DNA of 64,000 bases from Zychaea mexicana (lineage: Eukaryota; Mucoromycota; Mucoromycetes; Mucorales; Lichtheimiaceae), in NCBI RefSeq assembly GCF_025766255.1, contig NW_026516781.1, forward strand, positions 1 through 64,000, in the 5' to 3' direction. This document shows, piece after piece, positions 10,021 through 22,985 of this stretch; the stretch's first letter is position 1; each line of letters starts with the position of its first letter. Made by a program: the position numbers and the translations under genes. The notes beneath the pieces were generated by a model. That model was not told the origin of the DNA. It saw nothing but the letters and a program-made list of their open reading frames with translations, and did no database searches.

Positions 10021-12846
10021 ATGACGCCAGCAGATCAGGAAAGCAACAAGCGCCCATTAGAGAATAATGCTTCTGTGGATCATGAGGAAGAAGAAGGTAT
10101 ACTTTATGAAGTGACTTGATGCAGCCAGTGACACCCATTTAACTGCGACATTAATATTTTGAAAGAAATCGGACCAATGATGCCGCCACCACCCACTGCC
10201 GAACAACCGCGTAAAAAGAAGAGAGGTAAGCTTTTCTTAACTCTCTCGAATACTGTATGTAGGCCATTCTCTGATCAATCTTCTCTGCTATAATATAGTG
10301 CTTGCCCACGAAAAGCTTTACTTGTCGCACCTTCCAACCGCGGACATGTATGAGAAAAGCTATATGCATCGCGATACGCTTGGTCATGTAGTGGCATCAG
10401 CAAAGTAAGAACGAGATATTTCCCTACTATAGAGGGTACTTGACTCATGTACAGACATCAATAGAAATGACTTTATCATTACGACGTCGGTTGATGGTCA
10501 TTTAAAATTCTGGAAGAAAACGGCCAACAATATCGAATTCGTCAAGCACTATCGCGCCCATATGGATAGAATCAATGGATTGAGTATCTCAGCTGATGGT
10601 GAACTACTGGCAACGATCTCGGACGATATGACTATGAAAGTGTTTGACGTGACAAATTTTGGTAAGGTGCAATGTTGCTTCTGTCAGGTGGCATTTCATG
10701 TTGCTAATTATATAATACAAGATATGATTAATATGATCAAGCTTGGTTATAAACCGAACAGCGTGTGTTGGATTCATCAGCAAGGTCAAGCACAAGCACT
10801 TGTAGCGGTGTAAGTGTTTTAACAATGAAAAACCATAAATCATGAGCTCATATTGTTTTGTTGGAGAGCAGATCCGAAGCAGATAGCCCCAAGATTCACC
10901 TGTACGATGGTCGAGCGGAAGGAAAGCCTATACACACAATTAGCAACTTACATTCAAATCCAGTACATTTAATTGCGGTAAGTGCCCAGCAGAAAGTATG
11001 TCCCGTTCGTCTGTTTCTGATATGTACTGTATAAATAGTTCAACTGGCAATTTAATTGTGTTGTTTCTGTGGATACGCAAGGCATGGTCGAGTATTGGTC
11101 TCCGGAAGATCCTTTTGATCTGCCCAAATCTGTCGCGTTCGAGTTGAAATCGGAAACAGACTTATATGAGTTTAGAAAGGTATATTTCATCGCATACAGT
11201 GTGAGTATAACAATTCTCTAATTGCAGCTGTAATATTTAGAGTAAATCGACGCCTACATCTTTGACATTCTCAAACGACGGCTTGCAATTTGTCACAATG
11301 AGCTTTCCTGACCGACAAGTGCGTGTTTTTAAGTTTTTAACTGGTAAAATGTATCGAAAATACGACGAAAGCATTCAAGTTATCAGCGAAATGCAGCAAG
11401 TATGGATATCACATTTGATCTTGATATCTTTTGGCAACAAACAAACATCGTTAACAAAAGACTGTGTTAATCTAGGCGGGTACTGCGATACACAAAGTGG
11501 ATGACATGGAGTTTGGACGTCGACTAGCAGTCGAGCGAGAACTGGAGAAATCCGCAGCAGCAAGTTTTGTCAATGCAGGTTGGTGATATTTTAGGATTGT
11601 GAACGGAAAACCTCGCATAAAAATGGAATCAGGGCTAACAATTTCGACAGTATTCGACGAGAGCAACAATTTTATAGTATACGCGACATTATTGGGCATC
11701 AAAAGTAAGTAGAAATCCCTCTATTACTATTACGAAAAACATATAGTGAGTAAATTTAACTCTCGACTGTAGTTGTGAATATCCTTACAAACAAGGTCGC
11801 AAGGCTTATCGGAAAGTCAGAAACTCACCGATTCTTAAATGTTGCATTGTATCAAGGCGCACCAAAGAAGAAAGGTGTCTATACCTTAGTAAGTTTCTCC
11901 TAAGAGTTCTGACAAGAAAGATGTTTGGATCGAACTAAACGAATAAACGAAATCTAGGCAATGGCGGCTTCTGATAATGCAACGCTCAAAGAAAGTGAAA
12001 TGGTGGATCCAACATTGCTGTGTACTGCTTTCAAAAGAAATCGATTTTTCATGTTTACACGACGGGAGCCATATGAGTAAGTTAGAGCAGTGTTTTTTTT
12101 ACACAAGAGGGAAAGGAGATGTTAATAATTTTATAATCGTCTTGTAGTGACGAGGGCCAAAAAGGTGATCGTGATGTATTTAACGAAAAGCCATCTCGAG
12201 AAGAACAAACAGTTGCAGGTACTCAGGAACGCAAACAAATTCTGGGTACACATGCAATTCTCAGAACCACTTCGGGCGACATCCATATTCGCTTGCTGCC
12301 TGACGTTGCGCCCAAAGCAGTAGAAAACTTTGTGACGCACGCGAAGAACGGTTACTACGACAATCTCATTTTCCATCGTGTGATTAAAGGATTCATGATA
12401 CAGACGGGCTGCCCTTTTGGTAAGTCAATTCAAAAGATGTGATGTATGTGGTCTTTATTGACAGACAATAAATAGGGGATGGCACTGGCGGAGAATCGAT
12501 ATGGGGTGATGACTTTGAGGACGAGATCACAAGGGAGGTACGGCATGATCGACCTTACACCGTTAGCATGGCGAATGCGGGCCCAAATACGAATGGCAGT
12601 CAATTCTTTATCACCGTTGTGCCTACAGTAAGTATATCAATTGTTCGGAAGCTATACTATCGTAGATGAAACGCTCGTACTAAGAACTGTTGTGTGATTG
12701 TTTAGCCTTGGTTGGACAACAAGCATACCATCTTTGGAAGAGCAACGGCGGGAATGGATGTAGTGCATGAAATTGAGCACGTCAGGGTAGATAAAAATGA
12801 CAAACCACATGAGGATGTCAAAATCATCAATATTGAAATACGATAA
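10021..12846 (+). CDS. WD40-cyclophilin, PPWD1 type peptidyl-prolyl isomerase
   Basis: Fifteen exons (10021-10096, 10166-10225, 10299-10404, 10465-10661, 10722-10809, 10872-10977, 11039-11179, 11241-11399, 11476-11578, 11651-11704, 11773-11888, 11958-12076, 12148-12419, 12476-12627, 12706-12846) give 629 residues. After an acidic N-terminus come WD40 repeats ([37 protein letters not shown]). A cyclophilin domain follows from about residue 475 with [23 protein letters not shown] and [11 protein letters not shown] intact. Human PPWD1 has the same architecture and similar length and is a spliceosome-associated nuclear isomerase; that role is inferred here. An AATAAA follows the stop at about 12900. 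Confidence 0.93.
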
Positions 12847-13079
12847 GTAGTACACTATCTAGAAGCACTTTCTTTAATGCATGCGACGAATAGTGCATCC
12901 AATAAAGCAAGTTTGGCACCTGGTTTTTTGTTGTTGTTTGACAATAAGCAAACAATGAATTTTTATATCTGAATCCCGCACTTTGAGACCGCGGGGACGT
13001 ACATTTATGTTATAGGGGTTGTCCTCTTTTTCCTTGTTCAAGCAACGAGGAACGTAACGACCTGAGAACTTTACAGATA

Positions 13080-14695
13080 ATGACAGTGCCAATCAAAACC
13101 ATCTCGACTGCAGTAGCTGGTGTTGGCCTCTCTGGTGGGCTTGGCTACCTTTACTTGAACAGAAAGCGCGCACCAGAACCAGTTCCATCAGCTGCCACCT
13201 CGCAACCGCAATCCTACGATCCACGTCCTTTTCAACGTTTGACGACTGAAGAAATCGACAGCCGATTAACGTCTGGCCAGATTGTAACCATGACGTCCAT
13301 CCAACGTGTAAGAGCCATTTACACTAACCGCATGGCCTCAAACAAACCTGTCGAAGATAATTATAGCATAAATACTATCGATGGCGAGAAACTTATAGCC
13401 GGTGTCTATGATGGTAAGTGTTCGGTACATCTGTGCAGGAGCAGTAATATGATAAGAAAACTAATATAAAACGAACTACACAAAACATAGGACACATTGG
13501 ACCTTCTTGTTCAGAGCTGATCAAGAAGCAGCTCCCGATCTATGTCGCGAGACAATTAAAAGAGTCGCATGGACAACGCGTTGAAAATACTATCTCTACC
13601 GCTTTTGAAACCCTTGACCAGGATATCCAACAACGATTCTACGATCTATTCCCTAAAGACGTGGCCCGCGCGTCCGAGAAGGATATTCGTGAGGCGGCTG
13701 CACGAAACCCCGCGGCCAGCAGTATCATTGAAGAAGCACTTACAGGATCATGCGCGTGTGCAGTGTATCTAGATGGTGATGATTTGTACGCAGCCAATAC
13801 CGGCGATTCCAGGGTCGTAAGTAAGTTTATATTTCACATTACTCTACTTGCTTCTTGTGTCGTGACGTAAAAAGAAAGCGGCACTCTAACGGTTGCATTG
13901 ACGACAAAAAAATAAGTCATTCGCCAAGAAGAAGATGGGTCTTGGACCGGACGACGTCTAGTTGAAGAGCAATCACCAGCGCACCCAGCATGGCGTGCAC
14001 ATATGATTTCGCAGCATCCAGCAGATGAAGCCGATGCTATCGTCAGGCGCAACCGGGTATTTGGCCTGATTGCCGTAGGCGGATCATTTGGTGATATCAT
14101 GTACAAGGTGCCCAAGGATTACCAAATGAATGTGCTTCCGTATATCCCGTATGAGGTCTATAGTCTCTTTGCTCGCTACCATCACCGCATCGTAATCAAT
14201 TACCGCACTCCCCCGTACCTGTATGCTAAACCGTTGGTTTCACACCACAAACTGCAAAAGGGTGACCGTTTTGTCGTCCTGGGTACAGATGGACTTTGGG
14301 ATGAATTGAGCTGGGACAGCGTACGCAGCAAGGATGGCGACCAGGTCTCGGCTGAGCTGATGAGCTCTTGGTCTACAAGCAAAGACAAAAATGCGGCTAC
14401 CCATTTGATGCGTCAGGCTTTACTGTATGATGTGGTGTACAAGAACATTGGTGAGAAACTGCCTGTTACTGACGAAGTGCTAGAAATGTCAAAGCGATTA
14501 ACCCGTGAGCCATCGCGACGTTATCGTGACGATATGACAATCACGGTGATCGAGTTGAACCAAGGTCAAGGTCACGCGGTACAGGAAGGCTCGGGCCCGG
14601 TGATGGAACCAGAGGAAGTGGACGTATCGCAACCTCGTCTATGTGAACCTCACAAGTCCAGTTGGTACTCTGGATGGATATGGTCGCGTCTCTAG
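13080..14695 (+). CDS. PP2C phosphatase, pyruvate dehydrogenase phosphatase type
   Basis: Exons 13080-13413, 13491-13820 and 13917-14695 give 480 residues. An N-terminal hydrophobic segment (AGVGLSGGLGYLYL) preceded by few charges fits a mitochondrial targeting or inner-membrane signal. PPM motifs are in order: GVYDGH (metal-binding Asp, about 110), AYL-type core, ANTGDSRVV (about 213-221), FVVLGTDGLWDEL (about 340-351) and RYRDDMTITVIEL (about 426). This is the pattern of PDP1/Ptc5, which dephosphorylates and activates the pyruvate dehydrogenase E1 subunit. The usual DGHGG is DGHIG here. The 3' end converges on the next gene, 184 bp apart. Confidence 0.88.
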
Positions 14696-14879
14696 TGTAG
14701 ATCTATGTACCCATGGAAAGCGTTCTCATTGAATACTTAGTACTAGTTTCAACTGAAACGCTTGAAGAATGAAAAGGACACTTCATAATACAAAAAGTGA
14801 AATGCATTTATATCCACTATAACAACGTTTATTTACAAGGCAAAAACAATAACAACAGTACATTTGGTTATTTCTTTTT

Positions 14880-17800
14880 TCACCCATTTAGAGTGTCCCA
14901 AGCAGAAGAAGCCTGAGTATGTCGATACCATTCGTGCCACTCGGTCCAATTGATTGAGGACGGGATACTCCAAAACGGATTGTCCGGAGCACTCTGAAAC
15001 ACACTTGCTGTGCCGTTTTCCAATGCCAATGCCTGGTTCGTCAGTGATGAGCCACTCATTATGCCGCTGCTGGTTGGTATAGCTGATACTACTGGAGCAC
15101 TTAAAGTGAAAGTTCCCGCCTCAGAAGCTAATGTAGCTGGGGCTGGTATCGGGTTGGTTGTCGTGGTTGCTGTCGCTGGAAGAGGTTGGTCGTTGGAATC
15201 AAGCGACATACTTGGTGCAGAATGGGAGGGATAGAACTCGTTCTCTTGGTTTAGTGAAGGCGAGAACAACACTGGAGATGCCGTATTAGCTCTTGGTATC
15301 GAGGTAGCATTCTTCTCGTGTGGTTCAGAGTTTAAGCCAAACTGTAACAATGTGAATGCCTCTTCCTGTGTTGGTTGTAAAGGGACCATGGAAACTAATC
15401 AAAGAATTATCATTAAGCAAGCTAATCCTTACACTTATATTCCTTTTTTAAAAACGCAAAACGGGCACCAATGCTCAGCCTATGGTCTCTTTACTAACCT
15501 GGAGTACTAGCCCGCGAAATCCAAGAATCCACCGAAATATCTTGTTGTAAAAGGAACGTATCAATCAACGATGATATTGAAATTTTATTCCTTCTTTGAT
15601 CGTGTTTGGTTTGTGTGTGTCTCTTGGTTGATTTGCCGAATTGGTTTTCACCTCGTTTGGATTCGTCCAGATCTTTATAGTCCATCTCCAGCGGGCCAGT
15701 GACAGTATCGATATTCTTTTTGTCCATAATACTGTGAAATAGCACCTTAAGCGTCTGTGCAGTGCTCGAGCATTCGTGGATACGATCGATCAACGCAATA
15801 CCCTTTTCCAGATCCTCTTTAGCCGCTACCGAGATATGTGGATCTTGGTTCTTGGTGTTGTACATGAGAATCAAGCAGCACTGTAGAACAGGATACAAGC
15901 TAAACGCATATGGTGTCAGCATAAAGTCACCCATCGATAGTGCTGCTGCTATCCGTATTCCGTGAGTGGCAGCGCTTGTACATATCCAAAAGGATGAGAA
16001 CTCGGGTTGTTTTGAGCCGACAGCATGTGATACGTTCGATTTGATGAATGGACGATGTAGTAGAATCAATGTTGTAAAGTAAAATAATACCGTTGTTGCT
16101 ATCAAGCATAATTTAGTGTATACAGTTAGAGAAAGAGAGGACCGTCGCACAAGTAGAGTGAATATTTACCAACAACACCGGAAAATAAACCATTTTCTTT
16201 GTAGTCAGAGAAATTTGTGTGTTTGATGGATCGCCCAAAAGCAAAGCGCCACTCGGTAAGCTCCCGATCGAGTTTTCTGATCGTCTCATCACGTCGCTGT
16301 TGAACGCTGATCATTTTTGCCTCAGGCGTGTATAGTCCTTGTATGATATGACCAAGGATCTCCGATAGCTTAGCAAGCTCGACGAATAACTGATATATGC
16401 AGACCTGACCATCAGTAGATTCAGGGCGGTAACTTGCAGAAGGAAATCGAGGGCCACAGTATTCGTCGTCAGGATCATCAGGCAAGTCGAGTACTTCTTT
16501 CCAATCAGCTTTTGCACTTGGGTAACCAACATCATTATCCTAGTGATACCGTTTTTCAATTAGTTTTGATCACACTACTACTCTCTAGTCTGAAAGAATT
16601 ATCTTCCATGCAGAAACTTACATCGTCGTCAATACCTAGCGGTCGACCATTTAGAGCACTTTGAAAGCGATCGCAAATGAAAAGTGCCCCTAAATTGTTT
16701 ACACAGACGCAAACATTGTGAGTACTTGGCTAAATTTCATTTATAATGCAGACACTTACACCACGTTCGCTTTCGTGTTTCTTTGTCATGATCGGGTATG
16801 TCCCAATCATCACAGTTTCTATTCATCCCTAATCCTTGTGCCTAGACCTCCTTAATTAGTTCCTTGCAAATATATTTTTTACGGCTTCGGGTAAGAGAAC
16901 TTACAAGTCGTACACCCTACATAGTCAGAAAACATATAACGCATGAATATCTCGAGAACCCTTCTTTCCTCACTTGACATCTTTTCTGCTTGCTTCTCAA
17001 CTTACAAAACCACCAGTCAACCAGCATGTCGATGATTTTGTATCCACAGTAGCTCGTTGATTTTGGATTAACACGATTGCCTGAACTGTCGATATCGTTG
17101 CTGGGCCCAAGATTCCATCCGAAATAATCTTTTGTGCCTGGTCAAAAAAGTGATCGCTCCATCCTATTGGCAGGTCCCACTGAGCATCTAGTGGTACCCG
17201 CTGCCTTCGTTCTTGATCGAGACTTTCAGTTTCCACAAAACGTGCTGCAGCACCAAACATGGCATTAATTAAATCGCCTGTCGGATAGCTTGAACACTGA
17301 TCGCGATACTGTTCTAGAAATTCTTGTTTATCAATTACTGGCAGGATTGGATGAATGTTTGCAAAGTATCTAGGAAATTCAGGTTGTCGTTAGAACCCCC
17401 AGTAACCAATGAACACATACAGACGCGATCCAAAAATAGTAACTACATTTTCAAAAGCCGTGTGCTGGTATACTGATCCAGGCCCGTAATGAGATAGATG
17501 TATTGATGGATACCCCGTAATGACGGTGCAAAGGTATTCCACTTCCACTTGAACTTGGGGATCTTACTATCCGGTTTTCGTGCACCTGAATCATCTGATA
17601 CAAGCACAACAGTATCACCATATTTGCGTATGAAATGGCCTTTCCATTTGTCATCTTTGTTGAGCCGCAGTTTTTTCGAAAAGAGCTGGAAACTGTCCAT
17701 GTCCCCGAGATAGATGATATCGTTGTAGCGTGCGCCCGGAGGCCATATACGTGAATGGAGTGCGTCAATGTTTTCTGTAAACTCGCGCGACAGCACAGAT

Positions 17801-18390
17801 TGGCGATCTTGTCGTCTGGTTGTATCATCGTCACGACGCTTCCGCTTTTTCCCCTTTGTTTGCTGTTCATGTATGATTTCTGGTTCCTCCATATCTTTCA
17901 ACAGCTCATCAATATCCGTTCTTCCAGTAGCGTCGTAGAGAATTTCATTGAGTTCCTGAATCCGTTTCTCTAGTTGTTCCGCACGTCTAGTATCAATTTA
18001 GGATTATATATCAAGTCTATCGCACAAGCCGTTTATTATTTGTTTATTCTAAATGCTTTCTTACCCTTTCGGAGGCCCACGTTTTCGCACGCTATATATA
18101 ACCCATGTTTTTTTTCGTGGTCAAAAGCTGGTATGTTTAGCTGTAATTATAGTTGAGAGACAACTTACTCGTCTGTAAAAACGCAATCAACTTCATAAGC
18201 AACACAATTAAAACAAGGTTGCCCTGGTGTAAAGTGGCACCGGATTTTTCTGCGTTTGCAAAGATCACTGTGAATAGAAACGACATTAAGTACAGCATTT
18301 TTGGCACATGAATGGCGGGTTAAATGCAAGAGTAGCTTACCACGCCCGAAGTGTTCGAGTTTTCACACGTCGTTTTCGTTGATCGCTCAT
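14880..18390 (-). CDS. Zn2Cys6 transcription factor with fungal_trans domain
   Basis: Ten exons on the minus strand: 18390-18341, 18267-18169, 17986-17447, 17369-17006, 16916-16905, 16841-16760, 16689-16622, 16539-16170, 16098-15499, 15394-14880; 899 residues. The binuclear zinc cluster is complete, with Cys at 17, 20, 27, 35, 38 and 45, split by the first intron between residues 16 and 17. A basic linker (KGKKRKRRDD) follows. The regulatory domain has YFANIHPILPVIDKQEF, GGFGVRLAQGLG, RKRTWWALFICDRF, GRPLGIDDD and LILLHRPFI. The C-terminus is Ser/Thr/Pro/Ala-rich, perhaps an activation region. Exon 5 is only 12 nt. Targets unknown. Confidence 0.9.
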
Positions 18391-19446
18391 GAAAAATCGT
18401 AGAACTGGAAAAGGATAAAAGTACAAAGGGCATTTTGCGCGGAGAGAGCCTGAGCTCTATCCCCGCGAAAACAGGTTCCGCTCATCATCCGTAATAAGCT
18501 GGGTCTGTGCCATCAACATGGTGACACGCATCATTTTAACTGAGCAAAAAGACCTTTCATAATCAGTAGAAGGTGGTACTAGCTTAATGGATCGTCCTGC
18601 AAGCATGTTTTCGTTTGCAGTTGTGAAAACTCCGTAGCTAGCTTGTAAACATGCAATCGATGATTATTCAAAGCTACATTATTACTTATTGAAGTGATAT
18701 CATAGCTAGCAGAGCTGATCCCCTCTTGTATGTAGTTGAAGCAGTAAAATTAAAGAGAGTATCTTAGCATCATTCTGTATAATCTGATTTTTTTGGTGTG
18801 CTTCAAAGACGTTGGTTGCTGGTTGATGAAGAGGGAGGAGCGAAGTGTAGAACAGAGTAAAGTCTTTTGTAGGCAGTTAAATGAAGTAACCAAGCAAGCA
18901 AATATGATAGCAAGTCGAAGACAGTTGTGAGCTTACTATATCCCTGTAGATACAACGATATTGCACATGATGCTGCGAACCCTCAAATATACTCAATTGA
19001 CCCATGATTCTCGATGTTGCTCAATAATACAGATAGGAAGTAACACGGTGTTTTTATTCAGCAGCAACGACTCAATATGTTAAGAGATACACCTTTAAGA
19101 GTTGCATTAACGGGGCAACAACAACTTGGACTTCACAGTTGAGCGAGAAAATTTTAAAGGAATGTCTTTTTATGGTGCCAAATAATGAGCCTTGTACGAC
19201 ACCCTTCTATGAATAGCAGCACCCCGTATTTATTCATCCTAAACTTTCCCCAGCTTTTTGATTTCTGCGGCTGTCGAGCCTTACAGTCCGTAGCTTTACT
19301 CATTGCTGTTCGTCAAAAAAAGTACATGGCGGAAGTGTCTGTACTTCTGAACTACTTGGTAAATGAAAGACTCACAAGGTTTTTCATATTGGCTGGCAGA
19401 GCGGTTTTTTTACATCATGGTGCCTGGAAATTTTTTATTTTGGCGT
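18391..19446. promoter_or_regulatory. Upstream of the Zn2Cys6 gene; edge of repeat block
   Basis: No supported gene. The first several hundred bases are the divergent upstream region of the regulator. From about 19390 the sequence resembles the right inverted arm near 29780-29800 (TGGCAGAGCG followed by T-rich DNA and TTTTGGCGT). Confidence 0.45.
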
Positions 19447-19979
19447 TGTAGTGACAGGACGCTAATAACCTTGAAGACCAACGCACTCTCACACAATTGT
19501 AGGCCGATAGTAATAGCACTAGCCGGCACTGAATTATAATATTGTACACACCACCATAGTATCACCCTCTCTTCATAATATTTGTCACACCATATATTAC
19601 TCATATATATATCCACGTCCCTCTAAGAAATAAAGAACAGACTTCTCTTCCACAGATTTGTTGGGAAGGCCCTGCTGGTGAGTATCCCCGTAGAGATAGA
19701 GTACTGTCTGGATACTTATATGTTCTTCCGATATTTTTAGTTGTATTGTAATAGTAGTGAAGCCCTCGTATATCATCCCCTATACAATCTTGTATTGTAC
19801 TTTTCGTTTGATTGTATTCCAATTCCTTCAAAGAGTTGCTGTACGATTCGACTATATTCAGACGTTCATTAACGTAGTTGGTTTTATTGTGTTTTGTTAT
19901 ATCCCCTATACTTGGCTCACGTGGCAGTGCTTTTCCTATCAGGTCCTGTCGCTGCTACAAAATTTTCCTCGGCATTACA
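19447..19979. mobile_element. LTR-like insertion A (solo element)
   Basis: 533 bp beginning TGTAG and ending TTACA, flanked by a 4-bp GCGT duplication (19443-19446 and 19980-19983). It is homologous along its length to insertion B (shared blocks such as GAGTTGCTGTACGAT, TATCCCCTATA and CTCGGCATTACA). The matching site in the inverted arm near 29756 lacks it, reading TTTTGGCGTGAG without a break, so the insertion is inferred from an empty site. There is no coding capacity; a solo LTR or a miniature element fits best. Confidence 0.65.
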
Positions 19980-20058
19980 GCGTGAGAAAAATTCCAATGG
20001 CAGCTGTAATTTTAATTGATGGTGGCTATAGATTGTAACTCTCGCAACAACACCCCCT

Positions 20059-20528
20059 TGTAGCGGAAGGTGGAAAATAAGCACTGATCTAACAGCACCC
20101 ACACACATAGTCGACCCGAACGGGGAACAACAACGTAGTGCCACCTCTCTCTATAAAGATATTGTCACGCGATGTAGTACTCATATGAACAGCTAAAATT
20201 ATTGAAGAGTTAAGATGAGACGGCTCTTCCACGGATTTGTTGAAAGGGCCCTGCGTGTGAGTGTCCCCCGTAGTCATAGAGAGCCTTGGTTTTTTATTGT
20301 AGTTAGTGTTCGCAAATCCCCTATTGTATTGCTTTGTACTGTATTTTTCCCTGGGTTGTATCCCGAATCTCAGTGAGAGTTGCTGTACGATCATATCACT
20401 TTCAGACAGTTACTCAAGTAGTTAGGACTTTGTTGTTTTGTTTGTACATATCCCCTATATTTGGCTCATATGGCAAGGCTTTTTCCACTCAGGTCTGTTG
20501 CTGTCACAGAATTTGCCTCGGCATTACA
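20059..20528. mobile_element. LTR-like insertion B (solo element)
   Basis: 470 bp with the same TGTAG start and GGCATTACA end as insertion A, and in the same orientation. The flanks are CCCCT before and TCCCCT after, suggesting a 5-bp target duplication with one base of uncertainty. The inverted arm near 29670-29690 is uninterrupted at the matching point. No 4-6 kb internal region lies between A and B (only 79 bp), so they are not the two LTRs of one element. Confidence 0.6.
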
Positions 20529-20950
20529 TCCCCTCTTTCCCTGCACTTCAAAATAAACGCAAATACAGTAGAGAATGTTTGTAGGATCGAATGTTATCTG
20601 AATTTATTACTAGAATGAATTGGTGACTTATCAGATCTAAAAATATTTTGGTACACAATCCACAGGTATATGATTTGAGCATAACAAGGTAATTTTGCTC
20701 ATGAGAATCACAAAAGCTGGCATATATGAGGTCTCTAATGTGGAGTACATATTTATAAAAGATACAGCGTTAAAAGTTGAATTTGGCCATGCAAGATAGA
20801 ACCGTTTCTTAAAAATGGGTCACGTTTTCATAATTGGGTACCTAAACAAATCTGAACTAAGAAAGCATGAATCAGCCAAATCCTGACGGCCATATCATAT
20901 CATTGGAGATTGGAGTATACTTTGTTCAACATATGTACCATATACAGTAA

Positions 20951-21959
20951 TAATATACTCTTTTATTGTGCAGATTATGGATTCTTACATAGTACATGCC
21001 CCGTAACTGGCGTTTTCTATGTTTTATACATGAGCGAGCAATGAGTTACAACGACAGTTGACGAAATACTGCAAAGTTTTAAGTGTGGATACGCTATATC
21101 GCATTTTTTCGGTGTACGATTATAAAGCTCCCTTCCTCCTCTTAACATCGTGGATTTGTCCTCGCATTGCTTTTTGCTATGGTAGTCTATAAATATAATA
21201 ATAATAGCAGCGAGTTTCACTACCAACTAGCACAACCACCGGAAGTTATGAGCTTTCCGTGTTTTGTAATACTGTCGTCAAGGTTCCCTGCAAGCGTCAA
21301 TAAGAAGTAAGTCACGAAATTCTTGACCTAGCATCATTCCAATTTTGTTCTTGAAAAAAATGTTATCCGTACATATAATAGGTTGCGGCAACTTTATTCT
21401 TGTCTTGCATCCATACAAAAAAGAAGAAAAAATAAGATATCCGTTTGCTGGCAGGACGTCCAGTATAGTTTAAGAGGGCCAGCGCTATAAAGCATAAGCC
21501 GGTGGTCCTAGAGAAATGCTTTAAAAAAGGAAAGGTTTGTCAAAACGGATAAACCCGTGGAAAACGGTGCTAGCCTAAACAAAGAACCCGAAGGGAACAG
21601 CAAATAAAAAAAGGTTGGTGTCGGGAGGGACGACTAAGGAAAGGACATCAGAAAGTTAATAATGAAGTAGGAGCTATAAAGTTATGCCTACATAATCGTG
21701 GTATTAAGAGATATGATAGTAGGGATTGGGTAAGAAAAGGAAAAGAGAGTATATGCGGATATGAGGTGGTGGGGGAATGTCTATATTGTAAAATAAACTA
21801 TTACGAACTTTTATTAAATCTTTCATTTGGTCAAAAAATGTTCAGTATCATCGGCCAAGTTTGTTTCTAGTGGCTATTTTTCGGTCCACTAGGAGATAGG
21901 GGTAGCGTGTTGAGGAGGTGGTTCAATGATGGGTATCGGTAGGGCCTTGGTTGGAGCTT
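20951..21959. other. No supported gene
   Basis: AT-rich, stop-rich sequence between the left arm and the LINE remnant. The distal part (about 21840-21960) may be 3' flank of the LINE. Confidence 0.4.
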
Positions 21960-22985
21960 TGAATCATACCTTCCAGGAGTGGACATTGCGTAAAATATTT
22001 TCGGTTTGCTGGTGCTCACTCACATCGACATGTTTGGTGTGGGTAAGATGGGAGCCAATGGGTGCGCCATTTTATTAAGCGGTGTCGTTGTTTTGATGTT
22101 ACAAGTAGATAAAGGATAGGATCCGATTTTTGATTTTGCCTTGCTCTGGTGACAACTTTAGATTTCGAGTGTCTCTCATTATAGTCGGCCGTAAGCTGCT
22201 GTCGAATCATCTAGTTGAGCGGTTTCTTGGTAGAGGCTGCTGGTTCGTAAATGCTGAACAGTCCTGACGCATCTGGTTGCGTTTATTAAGCTTTTTTTCC
22301 ATTGAGGAACTGCTGAAATTGAGTGGAGTAAACTGCGTATGCATATTATGCTTTTCAGGAGCGTTGAGTCAGAAATGATTGTAACACGGGTAAGAGATTT
22401 AAGTTGTAATACTATATCTGTAGGCGGGTGGCCATTGACGGTACGCTGCTCATATGCGGTATATCGCTATTGTTGCTGCTGGTTTAATGCTCCTAATGTT
22501 CAGTGCAAGGCGAAGATAATTAATTTGCGTCGACTCGAGTATTTGTCGCTGTTTCTGGTGAAGAGGAAAGATAGCCAGCCTGAATTCCATAATGGGTCGG
22601 ATGAAAATTTGTACAATTTGGTTGCTGCATATACTCCAAAGCCATACATGTGGACGCATATGGATCGCAAAACTCATGGCTGGCATAGCTTTGTTGCCGG
22701 TTGAACGAACAGCTTCAGTGGTGTCGATACCGTTTCGTTGAAAGGGAGTCCCAGGTAATTAAAGTGACGAGCACGCGCTAGTGGTTGATTCTTGATTGTA
22801 CAGCTCCAATGAGTCGTATCCTGTGCGTTGACAGCGCTACATTTACTCGGACTCCATCGATAACTGTGTTGCCGCGAGTGTCGTTCGGCCAGTGTGCAAG
22901 CAGTGTTATTATATCGCTATGTGAGCAAAAAGCGCGACGTCATTGGCGTTAAGTAGAGTGCTAATTTTGATATTGCTGTTGTTGG
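21960..22985 (-). pseudogene. LINE (non-LTR retrotransposon) RT remnant
   Basis: On the minus strand, in several frames, the order of non-LTR RT motifs is kept. A degenerate catalytic box (LLNANDVALFAH, where YADDVAL is usual) is followed by WSPSKC, ARARHFNYLGLPFN, IFIRPIMEFRLAIF and LESTQINYLRLAL. A C-terminal block (HRLIKWRTHWLPSYP then CRC) resembles the zinc-binding tail. Many stops and frameshifts show it is dead. The N-terminal half of RT, the endonuclease and ORF1 are absent. Confidence 0.6.

Larger units (their letters stand above)
19390..20950. repeat. Left inverted arm of the 19.4-29.8 kb block
   Basis: Once insertions A and B are removed, the remaining DNA (about 19390-19446, 19984-20058, 20529-20950) matches the reverse complement of about 29270-29800. 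Shared runs include GAGAATGTTTGTAGGATCGA, TTTGAGCATAACAAG, CTCATGAGAATCA and GGCTATAGATTGTAACTC. Identity is moderate with indels. Both arms carry decayed, partly open protein-like sequence, so the repeat probably derives from an old element. Confidence 0.7.

Noticed and set aside
14880..18390. Frameshift in the Zn2Cys6 gene near 17447
   Set aside because: A GTAGTT donor joins exactly to the YFANIHP exon and the full 899-codon model is in frame.
19447..20528. Insertions A and B as the two LTRs of one retrotransposon
   Set aside because: Only 79 bp lies between them, that DNA matches the inverted arm, and each copy has its own flank repeat.
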